Assembly: GCF_020381325.1 (NCBI RefSeq)
Contig: NZ_JAGSPI010000001.1
Span: 1-64,000, forward strand
Direction: 5' to 3'
Length of the DNA stretch: 64,000 bases
Origin: Providencia vermicola
GTDB lineage: Bacteria > Pseudomonadota > Gammaproteobacteria > Enterobacterales > Enterobacteriaceae
Shown here: in pieces, positions 1-10,516 of the stretch
How positions within the stretch are numbered: the first letter of the stretch is position 1
Layout: each line of letters begins with the position of its first letter
The notes under the pieces: generated by a model
The model's input: the letters and a program-made list of their open reading frames with translations, nothing else
Told to the model about the DNA's origin: nothing
Databases searched by the model: none
Translations under genes and position numbers: made by a program

Positions 1-126
1 CCAACACCAACACCAACACCAACACCAACACCAACACCAACACCAACACCAACACCAACACCAACACCAACACCAACACCAACACCAACACCAACACCAA
101 CACCAACACCAACACCAACACCAACA
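1..126. repeat. Perfect CCAACA hexamer tandem repeat (21 copies in window, truncated at left edge)
   Basis: Twenty-one uninterrupted copies of CCAACA run from the first base to 126, then the sequence breaks into CTATTTTT. All three forward frames are open through the array and read as Pro-Thr, Gln-His or Asn-Thr repeats. The Pro-Thr frame ends at a stop at 139-141, the Gln-His frame at 134-136, and the Asn-Thr frame at about 181. The array could therefore be the low-complexity tail of a gene lying to the left, or a non-coding variable-number repeat. By E. coli synteny the gene to the left should be ihfB, whose product does not end in such a repeat, so I lean to a non-coding array. A hexamer changes length without changing frame. 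Confidence 0.95.
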
Positions 127-189
127 CTATTTTTAGAATAAGCGAAAATAATCGAATGAAAACAAAAACAGTATTTAACTACATATGAC

Positions 190-213
190 TGCGAAGCGCT
201 TCGCAAAAATTTT
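190..213. terminator. GC-rich palindrome, possible terminator
   Basis: TGCGAAGCGCTTCGCA (190-205) is a perfect palindrome in otherwise AT-rich DNA, and AAAATTTT follows. It can fold into a 6-bp stem with a GCGC loop. It may end a transcript entering from the left of the window. The U-run is short and displaced, so this is weak. Confidence 0.3.
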
Positions 214-340
214 GTAATTAATACTCTTTACTAAATGTTTTTGGGAAATGCGTTCTAACACTGTATTTATAAATTAAAAGTTAAACTAGTAAAGGGTAAG
301 TTAGGTACAAGGTTGAAAAATAGATAAAAATAAAATCACA

Positions 341-2704
341 ATGAAAAATGTTCAAAATAATAATAGGATGTTGAAATATAAAGGATCAAAATTATCCTTA
401 ACATTGGTATCATTCGCTGTTATCGGTGGAATATTACCCTTGTTATTTATACCTAATATTTTAAATGTTGATAATTCAATTTTTATTTTATTTTCTTCTG
501 TTATTTTATTATTTATACGTTTCATGAATAAAACCTTAAAATTCGTTTTGTTAGTAATGGTTTTTTTTCTATGGGGAAACTGGCATGGTAATAATATAAA
601 GAATAATATAAATTTTTTATCTGAAAGATATCATTATCTGGACATAACAGTCACCAGTTTATCAACTAAAAATAAAGAACAAAAAATAAAAGTTAAAATT
701 GATAAGGTTAATAATAAAATAATTTACCCACCGCTTTATGCAATATGGAAAAGTAAAAAAATTATATGTGCAGGGCAATCATGGAGAATTAATAGCAAAC
801 TAAAGCCTTTACATAACTCTTTGAATGAAAGTAGTTTCGATCAACAACGGCATCAGTTAGCGCAACGGGTTGTTGGTACACTAAAGAGTAAAGAAAATAC
901 GGTATTGAATCCTGAATGCTCCATAAGGCAAAAAATAATCAATAAATTTATAGAGCCAATTAATGCCTTAAGAAATGTAGGGATTATTTATGGATTAATG
1001 TTTGGAGAAAGAACATTATTGTCTGAAAAACACTCGTATTTATTACAGCAGACTGGTTTAACTCATTTAATGGCGATTTCAGGCTTGCATATTGGGCTGG
1101 CTTACTATTTAGGAATTCTTATAGCTAGAGGCATACAATATGTGCTTCCCATTCGTTTTATGAATCAGGTTTTCCCTATTGTATTGGGATTAGTATTAGC
1201 ATTTTTGTATGCATGGATCTCTGGCTTTGCAATTCCAGCGACTAGGGCATTGTTTTCACTGCTTTTATGGATTTATATTCGAAACAGTCCATCATTATTC
1301 TTTTCTTGGCAGTGGGCGCTTTGGAGTATTGCAGGCATTTTACTATTTAACCCACTTGCTATTTTATCCGATAGCTTTTGGTTATCGAGTTTTGCTGTTT
1401 TAGCTATTTTGTATTGGTTGACTGTTTTTCCATTACCTGCACATCTAATTCAAACGAAAGTGATTGGCAAAGTCATAGGTTTAGTTCATTTACAGGTTGG
1501 ATTGTTAATTTTATTAATACCAATGCAAGTCATCGTATTTAGTGGTATTAATGTCATGAGTATACTTGCTAATTTATGGTTTGTTCCATTGATATCTTGG
1601 ATAGTAGTACCTGCAATATTAATTATTTTTTTAATACCAAATATAACAATACAAAATTTAATTTTGGGCTTTATAGATAGAGTTATTGATTTTGGATTGC
1701 TTCCGCTACCTTTCTTTAGTCGCTATTGGGTAGATCTTTTTCATATCCCCTATTACCTATTATTTATTTGCTGGTCTATAGCGCTAATATGCCTATTTAG
1801 GTGGTATAAAACGTATTTTTCTCTTATTAGCTGCATTGTTGTTTTGATTTTAATAGAGCGGAGCAATGATAAAAAGCCAGAGTATGATTGGAGTATGACA
1901 TTACTCGATATTGGGCATGGCTTAGCTGTTATCATTGAGCAAAATAATTTAGCTTACCTATATGATACTGGAAACTCTTGGAAAGGGCATAGCAATGCCA
2001 AAAGGCAAATAATTCCTTTTTTAAAACAAAGAAATATAGTTCCGATAGGAATTATTTTAAGCCACAATCATTTGGATCATACTGGAGGGGGCAGTGACTT
2101 AATTAAGGAATATCCGTGGTTGAATTTACGAAGTAGTTTTGGAATTCATTTAGCTAAATCTAAGCAAAAAAAATCGAGTAAGTTTAAAAAGATGATGAAT
2201 CTACCTTGCGTCAAAGGACAAAAATGGCAATGGGGAAAGTTGATGTTTGAAGTTTTGTGGCCAGAAACATTATCCGCTATTTCTCATAATAATGATTCGT
2301 GTGTTATACAGTTTACAGATGGATACCATAAAATTTTATTGACTGGAGATATTGAAAAGAAGGGAGAAGAAAAATTAGTTGAAACTTATAAACATAACCT
2401 CCATTCTTCTATTTTGTTTGCGCCTCATCATGGAAGCCAAACATCATCAACTAACTTATTGTTAAGAAATGTTCAACCTGAAATGGTTCTCGTTTCATCG
2501 GCAAGGTATAGCGCATGGAAAATTCCGTCGGAAAAGGTTTATCAAAGGTACAAAAAAAATAATATTCAGTGGTTAAATACTGCAGAGAAAGGGCAGTTAA
2601 CATTATGGTTTAACAAAGAAAAGGTCAATATTCGTAGCTACCGTGATGAAATTTCTCCGCGTTGGTATCATCTGTGGTTTGGCTTACCGCTGTTTCCCGA
2701 GTAG
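341..2704 (+). CDS. comEC: ComEC/Rec2-family DNA uptake membrane protein
   Basis: This is the inner-membrane channel and nuclease-like protein that carries single-stranded DNA into the cytoplasm during DNA uptake (E. coli YcaI). The order of parts is typical: N-terminal hydrophobic segments and an OB-like soluble part (about residues 1-200), a competence transmembrane domain with the family motif THLMAISGLHIGL near residue 240, then a C-terminal metallo-beta-lactamase-like domain. That domain has SHNHLDHTGG near residue 574, LTGDIE near 668 and PHHGSQ near 695. The length, 787 aa, is near the E. coli protein (about 754 aa). The chosen ATG has a weak ribosome-binding site; an ATG nine codons later (368) is an alternative. 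The gene is visibly more AT-rich than msbA downstream. It lies 36 bp from msbA, as in other enterobacteria. Family assignment is firm; a role in natural transformation here is not shown. Confidence 0.93.
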   Translation: MKNVQNNNRMLKYKGSKLSLTLVSFAVIGGILPLLFIPNILNVDNSIFILFSSVILLFIRFMNKTLKFVLLVMVFFLWGNWHGNNIKNNINFLSERYHYLDITVTSLSTKNKEQKIKVKIDKVNNKIIYPPLYAIWKSKKIICAGQSWRINSKLKPLHNSLNESSFDQQRHQLAQRVVGTLKSKENTVLNPECSIRQKIINKFIEPINALRNVGIIYGLMFGERTLLSEKHSYLLQQTGLTHLMAISGLHIGLAYYLGILIARGIQYVLPIRFMNQVFPIVLGLVLAFLYAWISGFAIPATRALFSLLLWIYIRNSPSLFFSWQWALWSIAGILLFNPLAILSDSFWLSSFAVLAILYWLTVFPLPAHLIQTKVIGKVIGLVHLQVGLLILLIPMQVIVFSGINVMSILANLWFVPLISWIVVPAILIIFLIPNITIQNLILGFIDRVIDFGLLPLPFFSRYWVDLFHIPYYLLFICWSIALICLFRWYKTYFSLISCIVVLILIERSNDKKPEYDWSMTLLDIGHGLAVIIEQNNLAYLYDTGNSWKGHSNAKRQIIPFLKQRNIVPIGIILSHNHLDHTGGGSDLIKEYPWLNLRSSFGIHLAKSKQKKSSKFKKMMNLPCVKGQKWQWGKLMFEVLWPETLSAISHNNDSCVIQFTDGYHKILLTGDIEKKGEEKLVETYKHNLHSSILFAPHHGSQTSSTNLLLRNVQPEMVLVSSARYSAWKIPSEKVYQRYKKNNIQWLNTAEKGQLTLWFNKEKVNIRSYRDEISPRWYHLWFGLPLFPE

Positions 2705-2740
2705 AATAGTGCGCTTACATTAAGTCTGGTAATTAAAAGT

Positions 2741-4486
2741 ATGAATGATAAAGACCTTTCGACAAAACAAACTTTTCGCCGCTTATGGCCGATTATTGCG
2801 CCTTTTAAAGCGGGCTTAATTGTTGCAGCAATTGCTCTTATTATAAACGCTGCTGGCGATGCGTTTATGATTTCGTTATTAAAACCTTTATTAGATGAAG
2901 GTTTCGATAAAGCCGATAACGATGTATTAAAATGGCTTCCACTCGCCGTATTAGGTTTAATGGTTGTCCGTGGTGGTTCTAGTTTCGTCTCAACTTATTG
3001 TGTTTCTTGGGTTGCAGGTAAAGTTGTGATGAATATGCGCCGTAAACTTTTTGGCCATATGATGGGAATGCCAGTGAGTTTTTTCGACCAACAATCCACG
3101 GGAACGCTTTTATCTCGAATTACCTATGATTCAGAACAAGTTGCGTCTTCATCTTCAGGTGCATTAATTACAATTATCCGTGAGAGTGCTTATATCATCG
3201 GCTTATTTACGATGATGTTTTACTATAGCTGGCAATTATCACTTATTTTGATTGTTATCGCGCCTATCGTGTCCATTACTATCCGAATTGTTTCTAAGCG
3301 TTTTCGTAAGATCAGTAAAAATATGCAAACAGGCATGGGGCATGTCACTGCAAGTGCGGAACAAATGCTAAAAGGGCACAAAGAAGTTTTAATCTTTGGT
3401 GGTCAAAAAGTTGAAACTGAGCGTTTTTATAAAGTTAGTAATAATATGCGCCGCCAAAATATGAAGATGGTGACCGCATCGGCAATTTCAGACCCAATTG
3501 TGCAGCTGATTGCCTCATTTGCCCTTGCCTTTGTTTTGTATGCGGCAAGTTTTCCTGATATTCGCGATGAACTCACCTCTGGTACTATCGCCGTTGTTTT
3601 CTCATCTATGTTTGCATTGATGCGCCCGTTAAAATCATTAACGAACGTCAACGCGCAATTCCAGCGTGGAATGGCGGCTTGCCAAACGTTGTTTGCTATC
3701 TTAGATTCGGATCAAGAAAAAGATGAAGGGACTAAAGTTCTCAAGGATGTGAAGGGTGATATCAAATTTGAGAATGTAACTTTTACTTATGCAACAAAAG
3801 AGCATCCTGCATTAGATGATGTTTCTTTTACTTTGCCCGCAGGAAAATCCGTTGCGTTAGTTGGACGTTCAGGTTCTGGTAAATCGACAATTGCCAACCT
3901 AATCACGCGCTTTTATGACATTGATAAAGGTTCTATCCAAATTGATGGCCATGATATTCGTGATTACACACTGTCATCATTGCGTAGCCAAGTAGCTCTT
4001 GTATCGCAACATGTATATCTTTTTAACGATACGATAGCGAATAATATTGCTTATGCGACTGATGGTAGTTATAGCCGTGAACAAATTGAAAAAGCGGCGG
4101 AAATGGCTTATGCCATGGACTTTATTGCTAAGCTTGATAAAGGGTTAGATACAGTCATTGGTGAAAATGGTGTCATGCTTTCAGGTGGACAACGTCAGCG
4201 TATTGCTATTGCACGTGCTTTATTACGTGATGCACCAATTTTGATCCTTGATGAGGCGACATCAGCACTTGATACTGAATCAGAACGTGCAATCCAAGCT
4301 GCACTTGATGAGTTACAGAAAAATAGAACATCATTGGTAATAGCGCACCGGTTATCAACAATCGAAAATGCAGATGAAATTTTGGTTGTACAAGATGGTC
4401 ATATCATTGAGCGTGGAACACATACATCGTTGCTAGCGCAAAATGGGGCTTATTCTCAATTACATAGTATTCAATTTAAACAATGA
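2741..4486 (+). CDS. msbA: Lipid A/phospholipid flippase MsbA (ABC transporter)
   Basis: MsbA flips core-lipid A from the inner to the outer leaflet of the inner membrane, feeding the Lpt pathway. The N-terminal half (residues 1-330) is an ABC exporter transmembrane domain with about six helices. The C-terminal half is the ATPase, with Walker [10 protein letters not shown] at 375-383, signature LSGGQ at 480-484, and Walker B ILILDE ending at D504 and the catalytic E505. The His loop follows in IAHRLST. The 581-aa length is that of the E. coli protein (582). It overlaps lpxK by 4 bp (ATGA), implying translational coupling of two steps in lipid A production and export. Confidence 0.98.
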   Translation: MNDKDLSTKQTFRRLWPIIAPFKAGLIVAAIALIINAAGDAFMISLLKPLLDEGFDKADNDVLKWLPLAVLGLMVVRGGSSFVSTYCVSWVAGKVVMNMRRKLFGHMMGMPVSFFDQQSTGTLLSRITYDSEQVASSSSGALITIIRESAYIIGLFTMMFYYSWQLSLILIVIAPIVSITIRIVSKRFRKISKNMQTGMGHVTASAEQMLKGHKEVLIFGGQKVETERFYKVSNNMRRQNMKMVTASAISDPIVQLIASFALAFVLYAASFPDIRDELTSGTIAVVFSSMFALMRPLKSLTNVNAQFQRGMAACQTLFAILDSDQEKDEGTKVLKDVKGDIKFENVTFTYATKEHPALDDVSFTLPAGKSVALVGRSGSGKSTIANLITRFYDIDKGSIQIDGHDIRDYTLSSLRSQVALVSQHVYLFNDTIANNIAYATDGSYSREQIEKAAEMAYAMDFIAKLDKGLDTVIGENGVMLSGGQRQRIAIARALLRDAPILILDEATSALDTESERAIQAALDELQKNRTSLVIAHRLSTIENADEILVVQDGHIIERGTHTSLLAQNGAYSQLHSIQFKQ

Positions 4487-5481
4487 TAGAACGTATTTGG
4501 TCCGGCAAATCATGGTTGTATGTATTACTGTTGCCGTTATCTTTTCTTTATGGATTGATAACAATAGTACGTTATGCAGCTTATAAAGTCGGACTAAGTC
4601 GCTCTTGGAAAGCACCAATACCTGTGGTGGTGGTGGGAAACCTCACCGCTGGAGGTAATGGCAAAACGCCAGTGGTTATCTGGTTGGTTGAGTCGCTGGT
4701 AAAAGAAGGCTATCGAGTGGGGGTGGTGTCTCGCGGTTATGGTGGAAAAGCAGAGAGATACCCACTTGTTCTTGATGAAAATACGCCAACAACAGCTGCT
4801 GGTGATGAGCCTGTTCTAATTTACCATCGTACTAAAGCCCCCGTAGCTGTAGCCCCTAGACGTAGTGATGCAGTCAAAGCACTGCTGGCAATGCACGAAT
4901 TGGATGTTGTCATCACTGATGATGGTTTGCAGCATTATGCATTGCAACGTGATTACGAAATTGTTGTGATTGATGGTCAGCGTCGTTTCGGTAATGGGTG
5001 GTGGTTACCTGCAGGGCCCATGAGAGAACGAGCGGGGCGTTTAAATAGCGTGAATGCATTAATTGTCAATGGTGGGCAACCTGAGGGGAGTGAAGTATTG
5101 ATGACCCTAGAAGGTGACACTGCGGTTAATATTGTGACTTCAGAAAATCAGCCTGTTACCCAGCTTCAATCAGTCGTTGCAATGGCTGGAATTGGGCACC
5201 CACCTCGTTTTTTTGCTTCTTTAGAACATAAAGGGCTTACGTTGATGAATACCCACGCTTTTGCTGACCACCAAGATTATGAGCAAAAGCAACTTGCTGC
5301 TCTTGCTAAACCTACCCAAAGCTTACTGATGACTGAAAAAGATGCCGTTAAATGCCGCTCATTTGCACAGCCAAATTGGTGGTTTTTACCTGTAAAAGCG
5401 CAATTATCATCCAATGGTGAGCAAAAAATCCTAAGTGAAATAAAAAAACTTATCACAAATAACAAAAATGCTTGCCACTAA
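4483..5481 (+). CDS. lpxK: Tetraacyldisaccharide 4'-kinase LpxK
   Basis: LpxK phosphorylates the 4' position of the tetraacyldisaccharide 1-phosphate precursor to make lipid IVA, using ATP at the inner face of the inner membrane. A hydrophobic N-terminal anchor (residues 10-30) precedes a P-loop region [12 protein letters not shown] from about residue 52. The family segment [11 protein letters not shown] follows near residue 146. The length of 332 aa matches E. coli (328). The start codon overlaps the msbA stop (ATGA), which supports the start and the operon. In E. coli ycaQ comes next; here a 400-bp gap and a cold-shock gene follow. Confidence 0.97.
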   Translation: MIERIWSGKSWLYVLLLPLSFLYGLITIVRYAAYKVGLSRSWKAPIPVVVVGNLTAGGNGKTPVVIWLVESLVKEGYRVGVVSRGYGGKAERYPLVLDENTPTTAAGDEPVLIYHRTKAPVAVAPRRSDAVKALLAMHELDVVITDDGLQHYALQRDYEIVVIDGQRRFGNGWWLPAGPMRERAGRLNSVNALIVNGGQPEGSEVLMTLEGDTAVNIVTSENQPVTQLQSVVAMAGIGHPPRFFASLEHKGLTLMNTHAFADHQDYEQKQLAALAKPTQSLLMTEKDAVKCRSFAQPNWWFLPVKAQLSSNGEQKILSEIKKLITNNKNACH

Positions 5482-5881
5482 CACTTCACTATGATAATAA
5501 TATCGCCACTGTGATATAGGTCTAATTATTATGTATCTAGATGCAATACAGTAATAATTGGATTTTATACTAGCTTAATTTCACGCTCCGTTCTTTAGTT
5601 AGTCTTCATATCCTCGCACATCAACGCTGTTAAATCGTTGTTACTTAGTTTTGTCATCATAATGTCAAAATAGACTGTTAACTTCACAGTAGATGCGTGG
5701 TGCCTGAAATCTACATTTACGGGCGTTATAAAAGATGCACAATAATTTTAGTGCATGAATTGGTAAAAGTTTAATTACTCTTTAATGTATTAATAGATCG
5801 GCAATATATAAATGGGAAGCAAGAAAGAGTAATGATACAAAAATAAAAAGGTATTGTTCTTAGAACAAAAGGAGTTTTAAT
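5482..5881 (+). other. Long leader/intergenic region before the cold-shock gene
   Basis: No gene is visible in these 400 bp, which sit where ycaQ lies in E. coli. A small hairpin ATGCAC/GTGCAT is at 5735-5756, and an odd palindrome TTGTTCT-T-AGAACAA at 5854-5868 lies directly before the Shine-Dalgarno sequence. Cold-shock genes often have long structured 5' leaders that control translation with temperature. This region could be such a leader plus promoter, but I cannot assign a start site. Confidence 0.4.
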
Positions 5882-6097
5882 ATGAATTTTCAATTACATA
5901 TGGGTCGAGTTAAATGGTTTGACGCAAAAGAAGGTTACGGTTTTATTTCACCTTTTAATGGTGGAGATGATGTATTTGTGACAACAAAATCAATTGCTAA
6001 TAAAAAAATTAAATCATTGTTTGAAGGTCAAAACGTTGAGTTTTCCTTAACTCGTAGTTCCGATGGCATAACGGCTGCTGACGTTATTGCTTACTAA
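5882..6097 (+). CDS. Divergent cold-shock-domain protein (CspA family)
   Basis: This 71-aa protein is a single cold-shock domain, a five-stranded OB fold that binds single-stranded RNA or DNA. The opening GRVKWFDAKEGYGFISP corresponds to the family's beta-1/RNP1 region (usual K-G-F-G-F-I). RNP2 is unusual: DVFVTTKSI in place of the common VFVHFSAI, so a conserved His-Phe is lost. A strong Shine-Dalgarno AAAAGGAG lies 7 nt before the ATG. It has a long untranslated leader and occupies the ycaQ position between lpxK and ycaR. It could be a cold-inducible RNA chaperone or a specialised paralogue. The family is clear; the specific symbol is not. Confidence 0.9.
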   Translation: MNFQLHMGRVKWFDAKEGYGFISPFNGGDDVFVTTKSIANKKIKSLFEGQNVEFSLTRSSDGITAADVIAY

Positions 6098-6233
6098 ATA
6101 AAAACAGCACAATTTCTCCTGCTTTCATCCTCTCATCTTTGCAGGCGATCTTAATCAGAAAGATTAAAGTTAACGGTGATATCTGCATGTGATATCCTGA
6201 CTCTAAGTGAGTTAAATCCATTCGGGAGAAAAC

Positions 6234-6413
6234 ATGGATCACCGTTTACTTGAAATCATTGCCTGCCCTGTTTGCCATGGCAAATTAAGTTACAACAAAG
6301 AACACCTCGAACTTATCTGTAAGTTTGATCATCTGGCCTATCCTATTCGTGATGGCATCCCCGTTTTACTTGAAAACGAAGCGCGCCAAGTCTCATTAGA
6401 TGAAGGACAATAA
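6234..6413 (+). CDS. ycaR: YcaR, Trm112-like small zinc-ribbon protein
   Basis: A 59-codon gene encodes a UPF0434/Trm112-like protein starting [14 protein letters not shown]. Cysteines at positions 11, 14 and 29 resemble the reduced zinc-ribbon of the family, and the central segment ends in [13 protein letters not shown] as in E. coli YcaR (60 aa). GGGAGAA, 4-10 nt upstream, is a good ribosome-binding site. It lies 5 bp before kdsB and is surely cotranscribed with it, the standard enterobacterial pair. The biochemical role is not established; related Trm112 proteins activate methyltransferases. Confidence 0.95.
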   Translation: MDHRLLEIIACPVCHGKLSYNKEHLELICKFDHLAYPIRDGIPVLLENEARQVSLDEGQ

Positions 6414-6418
6414 TCGCC

Positions 6419-7165
6419 ATGTTTACGGTTATTATTCCTGCTCGTTATGCATCAACTCGTTTGCCTGGTAAGCCGTTAGCTGATATTCATGGTAAACCGA
6501 TGGTTGTTCGAGTGATGGAGCAAGCCATTAAATCAGGTGCTAACCGAGTGATTGTCGCCACAGACCACCAAGAGGTGGCGAATGCAGTGATTGCTGCGGG
6601 GGGCGAAGCGTGTATGACTAACCCTGATCACCAATCAGGTACGGAAAGATTGGCAGAGGTTATTGATACGTACGGTTTTTCTGATGATGAAATCATTGTG
6701 AATGTACAGGGTGATGAGCCTTTAATTCCGCCTGAAATTATTAGCCAAGTTGCTCATAACCTTCAAGGCAGTAAAGCGAATATGGGCACACTAGCTGTTC
6801 CAATTCATGATGCACATGAAGCTTTCAACCCAAATGCTGTGAAAGTAGTGACAGATCATGAAGGGTATGCATTGTACTTTTCCCGTGCAACGATCCCTTG
6901 GGATAGAGACAATTTTGCGAAAAGTCATGACTCGATAGGTGATTTTTTCTTACGCCATATTGGTATCTATGCATATCGTGCAGGCTTTATTCGCCGTTAT
7001 ATTCATTGGGAAGCGAGCCCACTAGAGAAAATCGAAATGCTTGAGCAACTTAGAGTGCTTTGGTATGGCGAAAAAATCCATGTGGACGTTGCAAAAGTGA
7101 CGCCAGGAGCAGGTGTTGATACACCAGAAGACCTAGAGTTGGTGAGAAAACAATTCTTATCATAG
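6419..7165 (+). CDS. kdsB: 3-deoxy-manno-octulosonate cytidylyltransferase (CMP-Kdo synthetase)
   Basis: KdsB activates Kdo with CTP to give CMP-Kdo, the donor for the first sugars of the LPS inner core, in the cytoplasm. The N-terminus [19 protein letters not shown] is the nucleotide-binding signature of the family. [12 protein letters not shown] near residue 100 and the C-terminal [12 protein letters not shown] are also diagnostic. The length of 248 aa equals the E. coli protein. It is the last gene of the ycaR-kdsB unit and is followed by a strong bidirectional terminator. Confidence 0.98.
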   Translation: MFTVIIPARYASTRLPGKPLADIHGKPMVVRVMEQAIKSGANRVIVATDHQEVANAVIAAGGEACMTNPDHQSGTERLAEVIDTYGFSDDEIIVNVQGDEPLIPPEIISQVAHNLQGSKANMGTLAVPIHDAHEAFNPNAVKVVTDHEGYALYFSRATIPWDRDNFAKSHDSIGDFFLRHIGIYAYRAGFIRRYIHWEASPLEKIEMLEQLRVLWYGEKIHVDVAKVTPGAGVDTPEDLELVRKQFLS

Positions 7166-7201
7166 GTATTTATTCGCTTTTACCAATGGCATGAGGCGAT
7201 A

Positions 7202-7240
7202 AAAAAGGCGTAACCTTAATGAGTTACGCCTTTTTGTTTT
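7202..7240. terminator. Bidirectional rho-independent terminator between kdsB and elyC
   Basis: AAAAAGGCGTAAC (7202-7214) pairs with GTTACGCCTTTTT (7223-7235) around an 8-nt loop. A T-run follows on the plus strand and an A-run precedes it, giving Ts on the minus strand. It ends both the rightward kdsB transcript and the leftward elyC transcript. Confidence 0.9.
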
Positions 7241-8067
7241 TATTCGGAAACAACTAACTCAGGTGTGCTGAGCGATTCTTCCAAGGCTTGAGTATTGTCA
7301 GGCTTTATATGCCACCAAATCGTGCCAATAAATTCGTACCAAGCTCGCTCGCTATGGCTGAAGTAATAGGCCGAAGGAATATATTTTTCCCATGGATTAA
7401 TACCACTGCTAATGGCTAATTGATTTGCAGGGGCTGGATAAGGCTGCATACCTCTATCGGTGAACATTGTAATAGCCCTTGGCAGATGGTTAGCAGATGT
7501 CACGAGTAAAAATGGCGCTTTACCAATGATTTTCTCAACCTCGTAAGCCTCTTCTTGTGTATCTTTGGGTTCAGTGAGTGGGATTGTATCTGACTCAGGA
7601 ACACCCAATGACTGTGCAACGTTAGCTGCAACCTCGGCACTGCTCATCGTGCTGTTGGCTTTTCCACCTGTGAATATCAGTTTACTTCCAGGGTGTTTAA
7701 GGTATAAACGCACGCCTTCGGTGACTCTTGGCAGGCTGTTATTTAATAAATTGGCGCTTGGGCTCCAATCAGGGTTATAGGTAAAACCACCGCCTAAGAC
7801 TACGATGTATTTGATATCATTTGGTGGGTTTTCTGTGATTAATTCATAGCGTTTATTGTATTTACCCTCAATCGGGGCGAGCAAGCTATCTGAAATAGGT
7901 TGTAAACCAAGTAGCGCGATTAACACTAAGCTCACAGTTGTTAAGCTTTTCCCCCATTTTTGCCAGCGAGTAAACCACAGTAAAAGCAGGCCGATAGCCC
8001 CAATGATGAGCAATAATGGCAATGGCATCAAAAGTGAGCCAATGTACTTCTTTAAGAAAAATAACAT
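7240..8067 (-). CDS. elyC: Envelope biogenesis factor ElyC (DUF218)
   Basis: ElyC (YcbC) is an inner-membrane protein with a periplasmic DUF218 domain. In E. coli it supports peptidoglycan assembly at low temperature. The first 60 residues hold two hydrophobic helices, then YIVVLGGGFTYNP begins the DUF218 domain, with KLIFTGG and LLVTSANHLPRA further on. I start it at the ATG at 8067 (MLFFLKKYIG), which lines up with the E. coli start and gives 275 aa. The reading frame is open further upstream to 8142, but that extension has no homologue. E. coli ycbJ, normally between kdsB and elyC, is absent. Confidence 0.93.
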   Translation of the reverse strand: MLFFLKKYIGSLLMPLPLLLIIGAIGLLLLWFTRWQKWGKSLTTVSLVLIALLGLQPISDSLLAPIEGKYNKRYELITENPPNDIKYIVVLGGGFTYNPDWSPSANLLNNSLPRVTEGVRLYLKHPGSKLIFTGGKANSTMSSAEVAANVAQSLGVPESDTIPLTEPKDTQEEAYEVEKIIGKAPFLLVTSANHLPRAITMFTDRGMQPYPAPANQLAISSGINPWEKYIPSAYYFSHSERAWYEFIGTIWWHIKPDNTQALEESLSTPELVVSE

Positions 8068-8405
8068 AATCAAGCCTATATTTAGGGGACGAACGACTGC
8101 CAATATTCGGTATGAGTTTGGCAAATTTGCTACATAAGACAACGAAAATTAACGTGAATAATGCCAAAATGAAATTCGCTGAGCAAAATAAACTACTATG
8201 CAAAAATATAACTATTATCTGTTATAATTTACGTTTCAGCTGTCGCCAACATCTTGTGTGTTAAGCACAATACTCAGTGATAATATTCATGATTAGATAA
8301 ATTTTCATCAAGATCTGGATGAAACTGACGATTTTTGGATGTTTTTGCGACAAATTGACCCATAAATATGCTGTAAATGATGAATGATAGGTAACTGGAT
8401 AGCAC
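8068..8405. other. Divergent intergenic region elyC/cmoM
   Basis: The 338 bp between the divergent elyC and cmoM starts must hold both promoters. The sequence is AT-rich. I see no convincing operator, RNA gene or small reading frame with a ribosome-binding site. Confidence 0.4.
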
Positions 8406-9194
8406 ATGGCAGACCGCAACTTTGATGATATTGTCGATAAATTTGCAAAAAATATCTACGGAACGACCAAAGGAAAAATACGCGAAGCGGTGGTTTGGCA
8501 AGACTTAACTCAACTATTAGAGTCTCAGTTTAAGGGAAAAGTATTACGAATTCTCGATGCGGGTGGTGGGGAAGGTCATTTTTCGCGCAAATTAGCGGCA
8601 TTGGGTCATCAAATCATACTTTGCGATTTATCCGAAGAGATGTTGGAGCGTGCTCGTGAATTCGCTCAAGAAGAGGGAGTTATGGGCAACATGCAGTTTG
8701 TCCATTGTGCAGTACAAGACATCGCACAGCATATTGATGAACCTGTTGACCTCGTGCTTTTTCACGCGGTTCTTGAGTGGATTAGCGATCAAAAATATGC
8801 AATTGAACAACTGGCAGATATAATCAGACCAGAAGGCGTATTTTCTGTCATGTTCTATAATGCAAATGGCTTGGTCATGCGTAATGCAATTTTAGGTAAT
8901 TTTCATCTTGCAACGCCGCATATACAACGTCGCCGTAAACGTTCGTTGTCACCGCAAAAACCGCTATTTCCTCAACAAGTTGATGAATGGTTAGTAGAGT
9001 GTAAGATGGATATCTTAGGGAAAAGCGGTGTCCGGGTTTTCCATGATTATTTGCAAAGTCGGCAGTTACAGCAAAAAGATTTTCCTGCGTTGTTGGCACT
9101 TGAACAACAATATTGCCGTGAAGAACCGTATATCAGCATGGGGCGCTACATTCATGTCATGGCACGCAAACAAATACAAAAGGACGATTTATGA
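8406..9194 (+). CDS. cmoM: tRNA 5-carboxymethoxyuridine methyltransferase CmoM
   Basis: CmoM (formerly SmtA) methylates cmo5U34 in certain tRNAs to mcmo5U34, using S-adenosylmethionine. The class I methyltransferase motif [15 protein letters not shown] lies near residues 48-62, and the acidic motif II region follows in [10 protein letters not shown]. The N-terminus [19 protein letters not shown] is typical of the family, and the 262-aa length agrees with E. coli (261). Its stop overlaps the mukF start by 4 bp, so it leads the mukFEB operon, as in E. coli. The functional link between the tRNA enzyme and condensin is unknown. Confidence 0.96.
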   Translation: MADRNFDDIVDKFAKNIYGTTKGKIREAVVWQDLTQLLESQFKGKVLRILDAGGGEGHFSRKLAALGHQIILCDLSEEMLERAREFAQEEGVMGNMQFVHCAVQDIAQHIDEPVDLVLFHAVLEWISDQKYAIEQLADIIRPEGVFSVMFYNANGLVMRNAILGNFHLATPHIQRRRKRSLSPQKPLFPQQVDEWLVECKMDILGKSGVRVFHDYLQSRQLQQKDFPALLALEQQYCREEPYISMGRYIHVMARKQIQKDDL

Positions 9195-10516
9195 GTGATT
9201 TTTCCCAGACCGTCCCTGAGCTCGTGTCTTGGGCACGAAAAAATGATTTTGCAATTTCACTTCCCGCTGAACGTTTAGCATTTTTACTTGCCGTTGCTGT
9301 ACTGAATAGTGAGCGGGTGAATGGTGAGATGAGTGAAGTGGAATTGGTCGATGCCTTCCGCGAGGTTTGCAAAGGATTTGAACAAACGACGGAGTCCCTA
9401 GCGGTACGCGCAAATAATGCCATCAATGATATGGTGCGCCAGAAAATATTTAACCGCTTTGCGAGTGATATTATCGAAGGTAATGCAATTTATCGTTTGA
9501 CCCCATTAGGCATTGGTATTAGTGATTACTATATTCGCCAACGTGAATTTTCAACGTTACGGCTTTCGATGCAGCTTTCTATCGTTGCAGGTGAATTGCA
9601 ACGTGCGGCAGAAGCTGCCGAAGAGGGCGGTGATGAATTTTATTGGCATCGTTATGTTTTTGCTCCGCTAAAATATTCTGTAGCTGAAATCTTTGATAGC
9701 ATTGATTTATCTCAGCGAATAATGGATGAGCAACAAAACTCAGTAAAAGAAGATATTGCAGCGCTGCTAAATCAAGACTGGCAAGCGGCGATTGCCAACT
9801 GCGAACAATTACTGTCGGAAACCTCAGGAACTCTGCGAGAATTGCAAGATACGTTAGAGGCCGCTGGGGATAAACTACAAGCTAACCTGCTACGCATTCA
9901 AGAAGCAAACATGAATGCGCCTACATTTTCAGATATGGTTGATAGGTTAGTTTTTGATTTACAAAACAAATTAGACCGTATTGTGAGCTGGGGGCAACAA
10001 TCCATTGATCTTTGGATTGGCTATGATCGTCATGTTCATAAATTTATCCGTACTGCGATTGATATGGATAAAAATCGCATATTTTCTCAGCGGTTACGTC
10101 AATCTGTTCAACATTATCTCGACAGCCCTTGGGCGCTCACTTACACCAATGCTGACCGATTATTCGACATGCGAGACGAAGAACTTGCCTTGCATGATGA
10201 AGAAGTCACAGGTGAGTTACCACCAGAACTGGAATTTGAAGAATTTAGCGAATTAAATGATAGGCTTGCAGAACTAATGGAAGCAGAACTCGCGTTCTAT
10301 AAAACAGAGCAGCGTCCATTAGATGTTGGTCGTGTATTACATGATTACTTGCAGCAGTATCCGCAAAAACGTCATTTTGATGTAGCGCGAATTATTATTG
10401 ATCAAGCTGTAAGATTAGGTATCGCAGAGGCTGATTTGGCGGGATTACCGGCAGAATGGCAAGCTATTAATGATCACGGAGCCAAGGTACAGGCACATGT
10501 CATCGACAAATATTGA
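9191..10516 (+). CDS. mukF: Chromosome partition protein MukF (kleisin)
   Basis: MukF is the kleisin subunit of the MukBEF condensin. It bridges MukB heads and binds MukE dimers. The N-terminal winged-helix region contains [20 protein letters not shown], followed by helical segments (residues 120-300) and an acidic linker around residues 330-355. The C-terminal winged-helix domain ends in VIDKY. The 441-aa length is close to E. coli (440). The ATG overlaps the cmoM stop, and the 3' end overlaps mukE by 20 bp, indicating tight translational coupling. Confidence 0.98.
   Translation: MSDFSQTVPELVSWARKNDFAISLPAERLAFLLAVAVLNSERVNGEMSEVELVDAFREVCKGFEQTTESLAVRANNAINDMVRQKIFNRFASDIIEGNAIYRLTPLGIGISDYYIRQREFSTLRLSMQLSIVAGELQRAAEAAEEGGDEFYWHRYVFAPLKYSVAEIFDSIDLSQRIMDEQQNSVKEDIAALLNQDWQAAIANCEQLLSETSGTLRELQDTLEAAGDKLQANLLRIQEANMNAPTFSDMVDRLVFDLQNKLDRIVSWGQQSIDLWIGYDRHVHKFIRTAIDMDKNRIFSQRLRQSVQHYLDSPWALTYTNADRLFDMRDEELALHDEEVTGELPPELEFEEFSELNDRLAELMEAELAFYKTEQRPLDVGRVLHDYLQQYPQKRHFDVARIIIDQAVRLGIAEADLAGLPAEWQAINDHGAKVQAHVIDKY

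Noticed and set aside
1-126. CRISPR array
   Set aside because: The hexamer copies are contiguous and identical, with no spacers between them.
8274-8501. 75-codon minus-strand frame overlapping the start of cmoM
   Set aside because: It overlaps the conserved cmoM N-terminus, and I recognise no protein family and no ribosome-binding site.
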